From Oscillospiraceae bacterium (GTDB lineage: Bacteria > Bacillota > Clostridia > Oscillospirales > Ruminococcaceae), in NCBI GenBank assembly GCA_003512525.1, contig DOQG01000051.1, positions 1 to 15,814 of the forward strand: a DNA stretch of 15,814 bases. Direction: 5' to 3'. The notes below the pieces were generated by a model. It was not told the origin of the DNA. It searched no databases and saw only the letters and a list, made by a program, of their open reading frames with translations. This document shows, piece after piece, positions 1-8,423 of this stretch (positions are counted from its first letter, which is position 1; each line of letters opens with the position of its first letter). The translations under genes were made by a program, and so were the position numbers.

Positions 1-3
1 TAA

Positions 4-128
4 GGGGAGAGGGGAAAGCGCCTTTGGAGCGCCTTCCTCTCTCCTCTTGGGTTGTCTCCCTCGTTCATAACAGCAACGTTATCGCACAGAATAGCGAACC
101 CGAGAAGTGCTGTCCTGCAAACAGCACT
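4..128. other. Hairpin-rich noncoding region at left edge
   Basis: No credible gene is seen here. The sequence shows three stem-loops. The first has arms 4-21 and 29-46, an 18-position stem that on the plus strand has two G-T wobbles and one A-C mismatch, with a 7-base loop. The second is a short stem, ATAAC (67-71) with GTTAT (78-82), lying between a possible closing helix of GGGTT (49-53) and AACCC (97-101). The third is a perfect 8-bp stem, AGTGCTGT (106-113) with ACAGCACT (121-128). No T-run follows the first hairpin, so it is not an obvious terminator. It could be a structured RNA, part of a larger repeat unit, or the control region of a gene beyond the left edge. The function is unknown. 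Confidence 0.45.
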
Positions 129-190
129 ATCGTTAGCCTGCTATCATTGTTAATTATTAAAGCAATATAATAGGAGTAAACTATACAAAA

Positions 191-234
191 AGTGAGCCGA
201 GCGCACTATTTTTAGCGCTTCGACTCACTTTTTT
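191..234. terminator. Bidirectional terminator-like hairpin within left repeat
   Basis: AGTGAG (191-196) pairs with CTCACT (224-229), and the stem continues inward, with one mismatch and one bulge, through CGA/TCG and GCGC/GCGC around an A/T-rich loop. It is flanked by A-runs on the left and a T-run on the right (229-234), so it could stop transcription in both directions. It lies about 30 bases past the abi stop codon and is the likely 3' end of the addB-addA-abi transcript. Confidence 0.7.
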
Positions 235-235
235 C

Positions 236-251
236 GGGTTGTACACAACCC
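236..251. repeat. Short palindrome next to the abi stop codon
   Basis: GGGTTGT (236-242) and ACAACCC (245-251) form inverted arms with a 2-base spacer. An equivalent palindrome, with a 1-base spacer, occurs at 15680-15694 in the right repeat copy, also just downstream of a stop codon. It probably marks the gene-proximal end of the repeat element. Confidence 0.6.
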
Positions 252-260
252 CTTTTTTAT

Positions 261-1109
261 CTATTCCGCTTTCTTTTTAAACCCGTATCCGCTCATATAA
301 TCTATCATCCCGTACTCGTCAATAAGATTGGCAACAGCAGGTATAAACTCATTTTCCCACTTGTATTTATCGGGATAGAGCGACCTTGCCGCCGCCATAT
401 AGGATTTAAGCGTATTGTCAGGCTCAAAGCCAAGCCCATCCGAGCTTTTCGGCGCATTCGGAAACGGATTCTCATATAATCTTGTATAATGAGCGCACAC
501 GTTCCTGAGATCCGACAGGCACAGCATTCTGTCCTCTACCGTTCTGTAGTTCAGGTCAAAATGCCGTGGCACCATATCCTTCTTATCCGCCGTTTTCATA
601 TCGATAAGAAAATATGTCAGCGTTCCGAAGCTGAACAGCTCTACAGCCGCCCACACCGGCATTATACCGCCGTATTTTCTCTTGTGGTGTTTTACAAATT
701 CCTCGTTCTCGTTCGCCTCGATAAGCCGCTCTATCTTCGACAAAAACGCCTGATGATTATGACGCGGATCAAAGCTCGATGCGTTGAGATATCCCAGTGC
801 GCCGTACTTCATAGCGTGATAGTTGGAGATTATCGCGCGCATCGATATTTCTATCTCTTCAAGATATGTCATTATCATACGACGCAATATGCGGTCAAAG
901 TCGTACACCTTCATTATCTGCTCAAAGGTCGTTCCATCTCTGTACTTACCCTTACGCTCCAGAAACGGCGCAAAGTAATAAGCAAGACGATAGTAATTGA
1001 TATTGGTAAGGCATTTTTCGGCGTACTCCTCATCTGCTATTATACAGCCTCTCTGCCGCAGTATATCTATCTGTTGTTTTATGGTCGCGGGGGTTTTACT
1101 GAACAGCAT
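261..1109 (-). CDS. Abi_2 family (AbiD/AbiF-like) HEPN-type abortive infection protein
   Basis: The predicted product is a 282-residue soluble protein of the Abi_2 family, whose members act in abortive infection against phage and belong to the HEPN superfamily of RNase-like folds. Visible family marks are INYYRLAYYFAPF near residues 37-49, the FDRILRRMI...EIEISMR helix around 71-91, PVWAAVELFSFGTL at 151-164, and the HEPN signature R202-N203-x3-H207 followed by YTRLYE. The R-x4-H pair is the catalytic motif in HEPN RNases, so the protein looks active. The ATG lies inside the last codons of addA, with a 14-base overlap in a different frame. Only a distant purine-rich site (AAGGAAAGGCGG) precedes it, which suggests translational coupling to addA. 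The gene ends just before the left dispersed repeat. Family assignment is firm; RNA cleavage and a defence role here are inference. Confidence 0.85.
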   Translation of the reverse strand: MLFSKTPATIKQQIDILRQRGCIIADEEYAEKCLTNINYYRLAYYFAPFLERKGKYRDGTTFEQIMKVYDFDRILRRMIMTYLEEIEISMRAIISNYHAMKYGALGYLNASSFDPRHNHQAFLSKIERLIEANENEEFVKHHKRKYGGIMPVWAAVELFSFGTLTYFLIDMKTADKKDMVPRHFDLNYRTVEDRMLCLSDLRNVCAHYTRLYENPFPNAPKSSDGLGFEPDNTLKSYMAAARSLYPDKYKWENEFIPAVANLIDEYGMIDYMSGYGFKKKAE

Positions 1110-4100
1110 CGGTTATTTTTCCGCCTTTCCTTGTATCTATGAAATGTCCGAGTGTAAACGAATATATCAGCATTTGCTTTACCGGCATTGAAAATTCCTG
1201 TTCAAGCGCTTGTCTGTATATATCAAGCTGAAGCTTGTAATCATCTATATACGTCTGCTCAACGTCCGTTCTGTCGCTCTTGTAGTCTATAAGCACTATT
1301 TCTCCGTCCTCAATGAAGAACATATCCGCAATACCCTGTACATACGGCTCTGCGCCGATCAGCGCTTCTTTGCTTTCAACTCCGAAGATCGCAGGGTCGT
1401 ACTGCCCGGCATCAAGCTTGTGGAATATGGGATATTCACGGTAAACATTACCCTTTGCGGCGGCAGTTATTATCCGCTTTGCTATATCGCTTTCAAAGAA
1501 TTTTGCAATATCCGCCGGGTCTATGCTCTTTTTCTCGGCTACAGTAAAAAGATCTGCCGCCGTGTTTTCGATATAAGCCTGTACCATCTCTGCCGACATC
1601 ACCTTATCTAACGGTATATGCTCCATAAGCTTATGGTATGCATCGCCGCGGCGCTTTCCGCTGAGTCTGCCGGTCTGCTTTTCGGTAAGGAATGACGGCT
1701 TGCCTATATAAAGCCCGTAGCTTTCACCGCCATACCTTTCTCTGAGATTTGCCGCAAGCTCTGTAGCGGTAAACTTTGACGGCATAACCGTGAGCGGCTC
1801 ATACTCATAGTGCCGGCTCAGCACCTCTTTTACAGCGGCTTTGAACCCGGTATCAACATCGTCGTTATCATCGGCTCTTTGTGCTTCGTTCGATGCGGTC
1901 ACCTCAGAAACGGCGCATTCGGGAACGGCGGTCTTGTCATCGCCGTCACTGCTTTCGCACAGCGGATAGAACTCATATTTCACATCTCCGTATTTTATAA
2001 TTCCCCGTTTTCTGTCGTCTACCCTGTCGCATTCGCAGGACAGTACTTCAAGAAGCCACAGCAAATAGTTTGCATCGTTACATTTAGCTCCCTTGCGTCC
2101 AGCAACGGCTATGTCAAGCTTATCATATTCCTTATCGGCTATCTTTTTCGTACCTGTGAAGATAAGCTTGTTTTCGGCTCTTGTTGCCGCAACATACAGC
2201 AGGCGCATCTCCTCGCTGAACAGTCCCGCCTTTATTTCAAGCGATGCCGCGTGGTATGCGGGCGATGGTATCTTGCTCATTGTCGATATGTCAACGCTCT
2301 TTGTGCTTATCCCGTATTCTTCGCTGATAATGATATCCCCGTTATAATCATTGGGATTGAACTTACGCGCACAGTCGCTCACAAAAACCACAGGGAACTG
2401 CAAGCCCTTTGATGCGTGCACCGACATGATCTTTACTCCGTGACTGCTTGCAAAAGCTGCCGTTTTCAGTGAACCGCCCATATTCTCTATATTTTCAATA
2501 AAGTCACTTGTCGTTCCGCCGCCTCTGAAGTCACAGTACTCACGGGCATATGATATAAGCAGTTCTAGGTTTGCCTGTTTTGATACCGGATCATCGCCCA
2601 CCGACAGAAGCTCCGGAGCGGATATAGTGTCATATATAATGCGTATAAGCTCATGGGGTGAAGATGCCGCCGCTATATCCCTGAACCCGTCAAGATCGCT
2701 TAAAAAACCGATGCACTTTGCAGACGATGCGATATTTTCGGTAAGAGAAGCCAACACCGGATATGCCGATGTATCGTAGCCGTATGCCGCAAGTCTTAAA
2801 CAGCTGTACAGCGGCTTTTTCTTCATACATCCGGGATTATCTCTGTCACATGAATAACGCTCCAGCTCTTCCGGGCAGGCTTTCTCCAAAGCAGGTATAT
2901 CAAAGCCGAACGTTCCTGTCCTGAGTCTTGCCATCTCTTCTGCGGTAAAGCAGTACAGCGGCGACATAAGCACCTTTGCAAGACTTATATCATCGTACGG
3001 GTCGTTTATCACCTTAAGCAGTGAAAGCATGATCCTTATTTCCGGGCACTCGGTAAACACGTCTTTTGGCGGGAAGGTCACGCCCAGCCCCAGTGATTTT
3101 ACCGCCTGTGCATATATTTCTGCCTTGTTTGCGGGTGAACGCATTATTATGGCAAAATCGTCCTCGGTGCAAGGTCTTTTTTCTTTGCCGACCTTATATC
3201 CGCTGTCTATCATACCGCGTATCCTTGACGCAACATATTCGGCTTCGCTCTCGGCGGCGACACTCGTATACGGTGTGATAACGCAGACCTCGGTCATATC
3301 ATCGGGATCTGTTACAGCTGTACCGTCCTTATCAAGTCCGCAGACAAGTCTGCCGTTCTTCTCATAGTCAACGCCGCCTGTCTTTTCGGTCATCATACGG
3401 TCGAACAGTGTGTTGATACCGTCGATAACGCTCCTGCCGCTTCGGAAATTTTCGTTCAGCGGCAGTACGTCAAACCCCGGCGATGCACATATCTCGGAGA
3501 AAACCTCAGGCTGTGCGCCCCGAAAGCCGTATATCGACTGCTTTATATCGCCGACAAAATACAGTCCGTCAAGCTTATCCGACAAATGCCTGAATATCTC
3601 ATACTGCAACCTGTTGCTGTCCTGAAATTCGTCTACAATGATAAGCTGTAAGCCTATTCTTTTTCCGACCTCGGGATTGTCGGAAAGGATACCGTACAGC
3701 TCTCTTTCCGCGTCAGAAAAATCGGCACAGTTGCGACTGCGTTTTTCCTCTGCGTACCTTCTGCCGAACTTTATCACAAGCTCTTTGAGCACAGTAACAG
3801 CGGGCAGGCTCTTACTCATATCATCGTCAAACGATGATATTTTAAGACAGGTCTTGTATATGTTATCCTCGAAAATGCTCTTTGCCGCTTTTCTGTGTGC
3901 TCCGACTAATTTCTCATTACTTCTGTCGGGCGGTGCTTTATCGAACTTTGTCTGCGACAGTGCGGTTATCTCTTCTGTAAAGCAACAGTTATTCTCAACA
4001 AGTTTCTTTATAGCCTTGCCATAGACGTTTTCCAACGTGTCCGCATATGCCGCGTGCTTATCCGCATTACTGCCCTCATAGCATTCAATAGCTTTTCGCA

Positions 4101-4782
4101 TTGCGGAAATCTCTTCATCAAAACGCTTAGCGTAGTATCTGACCTTTTCGATAAGCCTCAGCTTTATGTTGTTTTGTATCCCGGCATCATCACTGCGCGA
4201 CAGCCAACCCTCGGGGTCGGTGTGATTGAGCGATTTTGCGTGCACGAAAAGGATAATGTTTCTGAGATCGGCATCGTTTTTCTGTATATAGTTTTCAAGA
4301 ATGATATCTTTATCCGCACTGTCGGCATTCAGATAAAAATCCTCCAGCACATCATCAAGCACAGCATTCTTGAGTGCACCCGCGCGGGTTTCATCCATAA
4401 TTGAAAAGCCCGCCGCAAGATTTTTAGCAAGGTCGATATTCTCCCTTATAAGTGTAAAGCAAAATGAGCTGATAGTCGATATCCGCGCTTTACGCAGTCT
4501 GTTTCTCTGACGGCGTATAAATAACACGTCATCGGCATTTGAAGCGTCAGCCGCCCGCTCACGCATAAGCTTGTCAAGCCTTGCCCTGAGCTCTCCCGCC
4601 GCCTTGTCGGTGAATGTGACCACTGCTATCTTTGACGGGTCGAGGGGATCTGTTCTGTTGCACACCATTCTTACGACGCGCTGTGTCAGCACGGCGGTCT
4701 TTCCGCTTCCTGCGCCTGCGGATACTATAGCGGGGTGTCTGCCCTGCTCTATAGCCTTGTTCTGCGCATCTGTATAATTCAT
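1096..4782 (-). CDS. addA: AddA, helicase-nuclease subunit of AddAB
   Basis: This is the UvrD/Rep-like superfamily 1A helicase and RecB-type nuclease subunit of AddAB, the Gram-positive counterpart of RecBCD. It resects double-strand breaks and degrades linear foreign DNA. The product is 1228 residues, normal for the family. Visible motifs are a Q-motif (YTDAQNKAIE, residues 3-12), Walker A SAGAGSGKT (21-29), Walker B VDEFQDS near 385, GDIKQSIYGFRG, NENFRS, VHASKGLQFP near 787, YVAATRAENK near 866, and the C-terminal nuclease marks GDAYHKLMEH and IDYKSD near 1160. The chosen ATG at 4782 follows AAGGAGGGG with a 6-base spacer. An in-frame GTG at 4812 would overlap addB and lacks such a site. 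The start is 13 bases after the addB stop codon, and the ribosome site overlaps that stop. The abi start codon overlaps its 3' end. Confidence 0.97.
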   Translation of the reverse strand: MNYTDAQNKAIEQGRHPAIVSAGAGSGKTAVLTQRVVRMVCNRTDPLDPSKIAVVTFTDKAAGELRARLDKLMRERAADASNADDVLFIRRQRNRLRKARISTISSFCFTLIRENIDLAKNLAAGFSIMDETRAGALKNAVLDDVLEDFYLNADSADKDIILENYIQKNDADLRNIILFVHAKSLNHTDPEGWLSRSDDAGIQNNIKLRLIEKVRYYAKRFDEEISAMRKAIECYEGSNADKHAAYADTLENVYGKAIKKLVENNCCFTEEITALSQTKFDKAPPDRSNEKLVGAHRKAAKSIFEDNIYKTCLKISSFDDDMSKSLPAVTVLKELVIKFGRRYAEEKRSRNCADFSDAERELYGILSDNPEVGKRIGLQLIIVDEFQDSNRLQYEIFRHLSDKLDGLYFVGDIKQSIYGFRGAQPEVFSEICASPGFDVLPLNENFRSGRSVIDGINTLFDRMMTEKTGGVDYEKNGRLVCGLDKDGTAVTDPDDMTEVCVITPYTSVAAESEAEYVASRIRGMIDSGYKVGKEKRPCTEDDFAIIMRSPANKAEIYAQAVKSLGLGVTFPPKDVFTECPEIRIMLSLLKVINDPYDDISLAKVLMSPLYCFTAEEMARLRTGTFGFDIPALEKACPEELERYSCDRDNPGCMKKKPLYSCLRLAAYGYDTSAYPVLASLTENIASSAKCIGFLSDLDGFRDIAAASSPHELIRIIYDTISAPELLSVGDDPVSKQANLELLISYAREYCDFRGGGTTSDFIENIENMGGSLKTAAFASSHGVKIMSVHASKGLQFPVVFVSDCARKFNPNDYNGDIIISEEYGISTKSVDISTMSKIPSPAYHAASLEIKAGLFSEEMRLLYVAATRAENKLIFTGTKKIADKEYDKLDIAVAGRKGAKCNDANYLLWLLEVLSCECDRVDDRKRGIIKYGDVKYEFYPLCESSDGDDKTAVPECAVSEVTASNEAQRADDNDDVDTGFKAAVKEVLSRHYEYEPLTVMPSKFTATELAANLRERYGGESYGLYIGKPSFLTEKQTGRLSGKRRGDAYHKLMEHIPLDKVMSAEMVQAYIENTAADLFTVAEKKSIDPADIAKFFESDIAKRIITAAAKGNVYREYPIFHKLDAGQYDPAIFGVESKEALIGAEPYVQGIADMFFIEDGEIVLIDYKSDRTDVEQTYIDDYKLQLDIYRQALEQEFSMPVKQMLIYSFTLGHFIDTRKGGKITDAVQ

Positions 4783-4788
4783 CTTCAA

Positions 4789-4797
4789 CCCCTCCTT
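4789..4797 (-). promoter_or_regulatory. Ribosome binding site deciding the addA start
   Basis: Reading on the minus strand, AAGGAGGGG lies 6 bases before the ATG at 4782. Its first bases form part of the addB TAA stop codon (4798-4796). Terminating ribosomes on addB are therefore positioned directly over the addA site, consistent with coupled synthesis of the two subunits. Confidence 0.85.
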
Positions 4798-7700
4798 ACT
4801 TGCTTTCTTCACTTAGCACTATATCTTCGCTGAATGCGGCAGCATCTTCGGAATTGACATCTGTGGCAGACGATATTCCCGCACCGCATATATCCTTATA
4901 TTCGCAGTACTTGCAGGAAATAGCCACGCCGTTTTCCGACAGCGGCTTTGCATCGACACAGCCGCTCTTTACTTTACCCGCATTTTCCTTTATGACCTTT
5001 GCTATTCTGCTTTCGAGGTTCGCAAGCTTTGTTTTTTCGATAGTTGTTGCACTGTAAAGGCATTCATACTTCTGCTTACCGTTTTGGTCAATGTACTTTC
5101 CGTTGTAATTATCACGCTCAAGCTCCTGTTGTGTGCCCTCAACGGCAAAGCCTGTTTCCCTGTGGCTGTCGAGCCACATTCCTCTTTTAAGCTCTTCCGA
5201 TGGGTCTTTTATATCCTTAAGCGGAGTTTTTCCCGCAGGATAATACATAGCCGCAGACGGCTGACAGCCGTTATCCTTATTGTTATCGCTCAGTGTAAGC
5301 AGATACAGCAGCAGCTGAAGATCCAGTCCGTAGTAGATACGGCTCAGACTCGCTTCCTTTTTTCCTGTCTTATAATCTATTACCCTTATCTGACGGCTTC
5401 CGTCATCACCGTATGCCATGTCCACCCTGTCAACCGTTCCGCCGATAGTCACCGTCTGTGTGCTTCCGTCGTCAAGTGTTATATCAAAGCTGTACGGCGA
5501 TGCGTCAAATTCATCAACAGATGAAGCCTTTGACAGCGTAAGCTCAAAATATGTCGGTACAAAGCGGCTGTTTTCAAGCTCGGCTGTCATATATTTCAGC
5601 AGATAGAATGCCGCTGTTGAAAGCGCTCTGTACAGGGTGTTGAACTTTGCGCTCATTTCACTTTCGCCGAGCAGATATTTTTCGCGGTACTCCGTCATAG
5701 CCTCTGCTACAAGCTGTTTTATCGTGTCTTCACCGGCATGAGGATTTCCGTTATCCTTGGCGTTTGCATACAGCCTTTCAAAGCTGTATTTCATTATATA
5801 ATGCATTATACTTCCGTAGTTTACTGCGCTCATCGTTATATCGAACGGGCTTCTCAGCTCCATACCGTACTGTAAGAAGTACGAGAACTTACAGCCGTTC
5901 AGCTTTTCGATAGCCGTAGGCGAAAGTGACGAGGACGGGAAAACAAGCTTTGCTGTTTCGCCTATCCTGTGTATATCCGCACCGTCCGCTCTTCTCTCAG
6001 CCGCCGCATTTATCCTTGAAATGGCGGTATTTTCCCTGCCGCACTCTGTCAGCGCCTCGGTCACCGCTCTTTTCTGCGGGGCTGTAAGCGCAGTACCGTT
6101 AAGCACATACTGTCTGTCTGCCGACTTTGCGCTTTCCATAAGATACAGCGGAGGAAGCTCATCGATATTTACAATATCCGTTCCGATAAGCTTTGCTGTC
6201 TCACCGACGTATTCTGACGCATTTTCAGGCTCTCCCGCAAATGTCACGAACAGCTTTTCTCCCGCAAGCGTCAGCGCTTTATAGCAGTCAAGGACCGCAA
6301 GCGAATATTCGGCATCCTCGTCTTCGTTTATATCAAGCCCGCTCTGTGCAAGAAATTCATTGTCATCAGCTGTAAATATGCCGTTGTCATCTGTTCTTAT
6401 CCCGGGAAATGCGCCATCTGCCGCACCCATAACGAACACGGCGCGTACATCTCTGCTCCTGGTTCTTGCAGGATCGCCGAAAAGTACGCTGTCGAGCACC
6501 TTGGGCGGGCGCGAAAGGTTTATCTGAGCCGAGCAGGTACGAATAAGCGCCGCAAGCTCGCCGATCGTCATAGGTGTATCGTCAAGCGTTTCGTACAGCG
6601 ATGTCAGCATATCAGACACATTGCGCCACAGGTTGTTATATTCCTCGGTAAGCTCCTTTACATAACGGAGCTGTCTTGTGCTGTTGTCCTGACATTTTCC
6701 TTGTATTGCCGCGCTTATATCCGCCTTGTCAAACAAAAATTCCGTAAAACGCCTTACAAGCTCCTTACCGCCGACATTTCGCACAGATTTTTCAAACTCC
6801 GTCAGCGGAGAAACTATTTTATCCCGGATATTTTCGACTGCTTTTTCGGCATCGTCGGTAATATGCGGGAACGGTCTGTCCCATCTTCTGTTTTTCAGAT
6901 CCCAACGGTTTGCGTATTCTTCGACTATGTGCTGATCCCTCAGCGTCAGCGGCACAGTCTTGCCTTCTTTTTTATCCGAGGGTATACGTGCAAATCCGCT
7001 TCTGATATATCTTAATACTTTTATTCCTGTAGGCTCTTCCGCCGCACATAAAAGACAATCCAGATAACGTAACAGCGGCTTTTCGGATACCGGCTCAGGA
7101 AGATCCGCAAATATCGGGACTTCATATCTGAGCGCAGCCGAACGTACCGCGTCCCTGTACTTTGCCGGAGCGGCGCATATGACCGCGATATCCGAATATC
7201 TGTACCCCTCGCACCTTACAAGCTTCCTTATATTTGCACATACAAAGTCGGCTTCCCCGCTCATATTGCGGGAATATGCAAGCGTCACTCCGTGCGGATC
7301 TGCGGGCTTTCCGGCTTTGCCGCCCTGCAAGAGGTCGCGCAGTACTCTGAGCGTATCGTTCTTGTATCTTACGGCACTGTCGCCGAACTTTGTATATTCT
7401 GTCTTCTGCGGCTTTCCGCAGTCCATGGCGTATTGATTTTCAAACAGCGCTTTTGTCTTGTCGCACTCTGAGAATATCTCTGCCCCGCTGTCGTTTGTGC
7501 AGACGGCAACGGTAAAATCCACTCCCTTGTCCGCCATAGCGCGCAGAAATTCCTTCTGCGCCCCGGAGAAGCTGTCAAAGCCGTCTATGTATACTCTTGT
7601 GTTTTTGGGGAAGCAATCATTCTCCGCTATAGTCCTTGCCGCGAGCAGAAGGTTGTCCTGCCTGTCGTCGTAAAGCTCTGTCAGCATCTTGTCATAAAGG

Positions 7701-8179
7701 CTGTAGAAAAGCGCTATATCGTGCATCTTGTCGGTAAAATGCGCCGGCGCAGAGCTTACAGTGCTGTCTTCCGCTATAATATCATACAGCTTTTGCGAGG
7801 ATATCCCGGCACTTTTCAGCGTTTCAACGCCCGACAGACACACCGATACAAAGCCGGGCTTTTTTGCGGCACTGCCGTAGAAGTCGAACGACTCCGCAAG
7901 CGACTTTACCGCTCTGTTCATTATGGCGAGCTTTGCCGTGCTGTCGGCATAGATCTTTCGCGGACAGTACTTTTTCAATATTTTTTCTGCCAATGACATA
8001 AATCCCGTAACCATAATCCCGGAGGTCTTCTCATCAAGCTCATCGGCAACTCTGCGTTCGCTCTCAAACACAAACTGGTCGGGCACCAGCAATACTTTAT
8101 TTCCTTTGTCGGTTTTGAGAAGAGAGTATAAAGCCGTTGTCTTGCCGCTTCCCGCAGCACCTGAAATTATATGTGCCAT
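4796..8179 (-). CDS. addB: AddB, Fe-S nuclease/helicase-like subunit of AddAB
   Basis: This is the second subunit of the AddAB recombination nuclease. It carries a helicase-like fold that recognises Chi-type sites and a RecB-type nuclease domain that cuts the other strand. The product is 1127 residues, close to the usual size. Walker A is GAAGSGKT at residues 7-14. The nuclease region has YGSIMHYIMKYSFE and IDYKTGKK near 933. Four cysteines fit the family's 4Fe-4S cluster: one in NGCKFSYFLQYG near 761 and three in CKYCEYKDIC near 1088-1097. The ATG at 8179 follows a GGAGG site. It is the first gene of addB-addA-abi, transcribed away from the iorAB operon across a divergent intergenic region. 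The Chi sequence used cannot be read from this window. Confidence 0.96.
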   Translation of the reverse strand: MAHIISGAAGSGKTTALYSLLKTDKGNKVLLVPDQFVFESERRVADELDEKTSGIMVTGFMSLAEKILKKYCPRKIYADSTAKLAIMNRAVKSLAESFDFYGSAAKKPGFVSVCLSGVETLKSAGISSQKLYDIIAEDSTVSSAPAHFTDKMHDIALFYSLYDKMLTELYDDRQDNLLLAARTIAENDCFPKNTRVYIDGFDSFSGAQKEFLRAMADKGVDFTVAVCTNDSGAEIFSECDKTKALFENQYAMDCGKPQKTEYTKFGDSAVRYKNDTLRVLRDLLQGGKAGKPADPHGVTLAYSRNMSGEADFVCANIRKLVRCEGYRYSDIAVICAAPAKYRDAVRSAALRYEVPIFADLPEPVSEKPLLRYLDCLLCAAEEPTGIKVLRYIRSGFARIPSDKKEGKTVPLTLRDQHIVEEYANRWDLKNRRWDRPFPHITDDAEKAVENIRDKIVSPLTEFEKSVRNVGGKELVRRFTEFLFDKADISAAIQGKCQDNSTRQLRYVKELTEEYNNLWRNVSDMLTSLYETLDDTPMTIGELAALIRTCSAQINLSRPPKVLDSVLFGDPARTRSRDVRAVFVMGAADGAFPGIRTDDNGIFTADDNEFLAQSGLDINEDEDAEYSLAVLDCYKALTLAGEKLFVTFAGEPENASEYVGETAKLIGTDIVNIDELPPLYLMESAKSADRQYVLNGTALTAPQKRAVTEALTECGRENTAISRINAAAERRADGADIHRIGETAKLVFPSSSLSPTAIEKLNGCKFSYFLQYGMELRSPFDITMSAVNYGSIMHYIMKYSFERLYANAKDNGNPHAGEDTIKQLVAEAMTEYREKYLLGESEMSAKFNTLYRALSTAAFYLLKYMTAELENSRFVPTYFELTLSKASSVDEFDASPYSFDITLDDGSTQTVTIGGTVDRVDMAYGDDGSRQIRVIDYKTGKKEASLSRIYYGLDLQLLLYLLTLSDNNKDNGCQPSAAMYYPAGKTPLKDIKDPSEELKRGMWLDSHRETGFAVEGTQQELERDNYNGKYIDQNGKQKYECLYSATTIEKTKLANLESRIAKVIKENAGKVKSGCVDAKPLSENGVAISCKYCEYKDICGAGISSATDVNSEDAAAFSEDIVLSEESK

Positions 8180-8213
8180 ATTGCTTCCTCCGTGTCAATA
8201 ATGCTATATTCAT

Positions 8214-8222
8214 ATAATACCA
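8214..8222 (-). promoter_or_regulatory. Possible extended -10 promoter for addB
   Basis: On the minus strand, TGG followed by TATTAT matches an extended -10 element (TGn-TATAAT-like) about 35 bases before the addB start codon. No good -35 hexamer lies 17 bases upstream, so this is a weak call based on the -10 alone. Confidence 0.3.
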
Positions 8223-8291
8223 CATTCCTTGTCCCTTTTCCAGTACACTCACCGATATTTTCTCTGATTTCCGCTCATTTTCAACAAATTC

Positions 8292-8320
8292 TTTACATCA
8301 CGGAAAAAATGTAGTATAAT
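8292..8320 (+). promoter_or_regulatory. Sigma-A-type promoter of the iorAB-aguAB operon
   Basis: TTTACA (8292-8297) and a perfect TATAAT (8315-8320) are separated by exactly 17 bases, as expected for a vegetative promoter. Transcription would start near 8327 and leave a leader of about 97 bases before the iorA ATG. Confidence 0.85.
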
Positions 8321-8358
8321 GATACAGTAAGCTGTGTGTCAGAACGGAATACAACACG

Positions 8359-8408
8359 CGGCAGTTTTTAATCACACACGGGACAGCGTCTGCCGTCCCT
8401 GCATTTTT
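8359..8408 (+). promoter_or_regulatory. Possible attenuator in the iorA leader
   Basis: GGGAC (8380-8384) pairs with GTCCC (8395-8399), and the stem can extend with GC/GC around GTCT. A T-run follows at 8404-8408 after three other bases (8400-8403), making a weak terminator-like hairpin. CGGCAG (8359-8364) can instead pair with CTGCCG (8390-8395), which overlaps the hairpin's 3' arm, so the two structures exclude each other. No known riboswitch core or regulatory leader peptide is recognised. It may be a chance fold. Confidence 0.3.
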
Positions 8409-8423
8409 GAAAGGAAACATCTT

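Larger units (their letters stand above)
123..256 (+). repeat. Dispersed repeat, left copy
   Basis: This stretch is repeated, inverted, at 15678-15814. Aligning 123-186 with the reverse complement of 15751-15814, I count 7 differences in 64 columns, five of them T/C or similar point changes and no gap. The similarity continues through the hairpin at 191-229 and the short palindrome at 236-251, with small length differences. The copy begins just after the stop codon of the abi gene (stop at 261-263, minus strand) and keeps the same orientation relative to that gene as the right copy does to pnuC. No open reading frame or transposase is present. It is best described as a small intergenic interspersed repeat (MITE-like or REP-like); the family is not recognised. 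Confidence 0.8.

Noticed and set aside
489..1142. Long plus-strand open frame opposite the abi gene
   Set aside because: It lies antisense to a clear Abi_2 gene, has no ribosome site and no recognisable protein features. The same holds for the plus-strand frames opposite addA and addB (for example 1810-2412 and 5084-5524) and the minus-strand frames opposite iorA and aguA.
4783..4812. GTG start for AddA overlapping addB
   Set aside because: The ATG at 4782 has an ideal AAGGAGGGG at 6 bases and begins directly with the Q-motif. The extension has no site of its own.
8334..8423. 30-codon N-terminal extension of IorA
   Set aside because: It would begin with GTG only a few bases after the predicted transcription start, lacks a ribosome site, and adds residues unlike the family. 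The ATG at 8424 has both a good site and the expected N-terminus.
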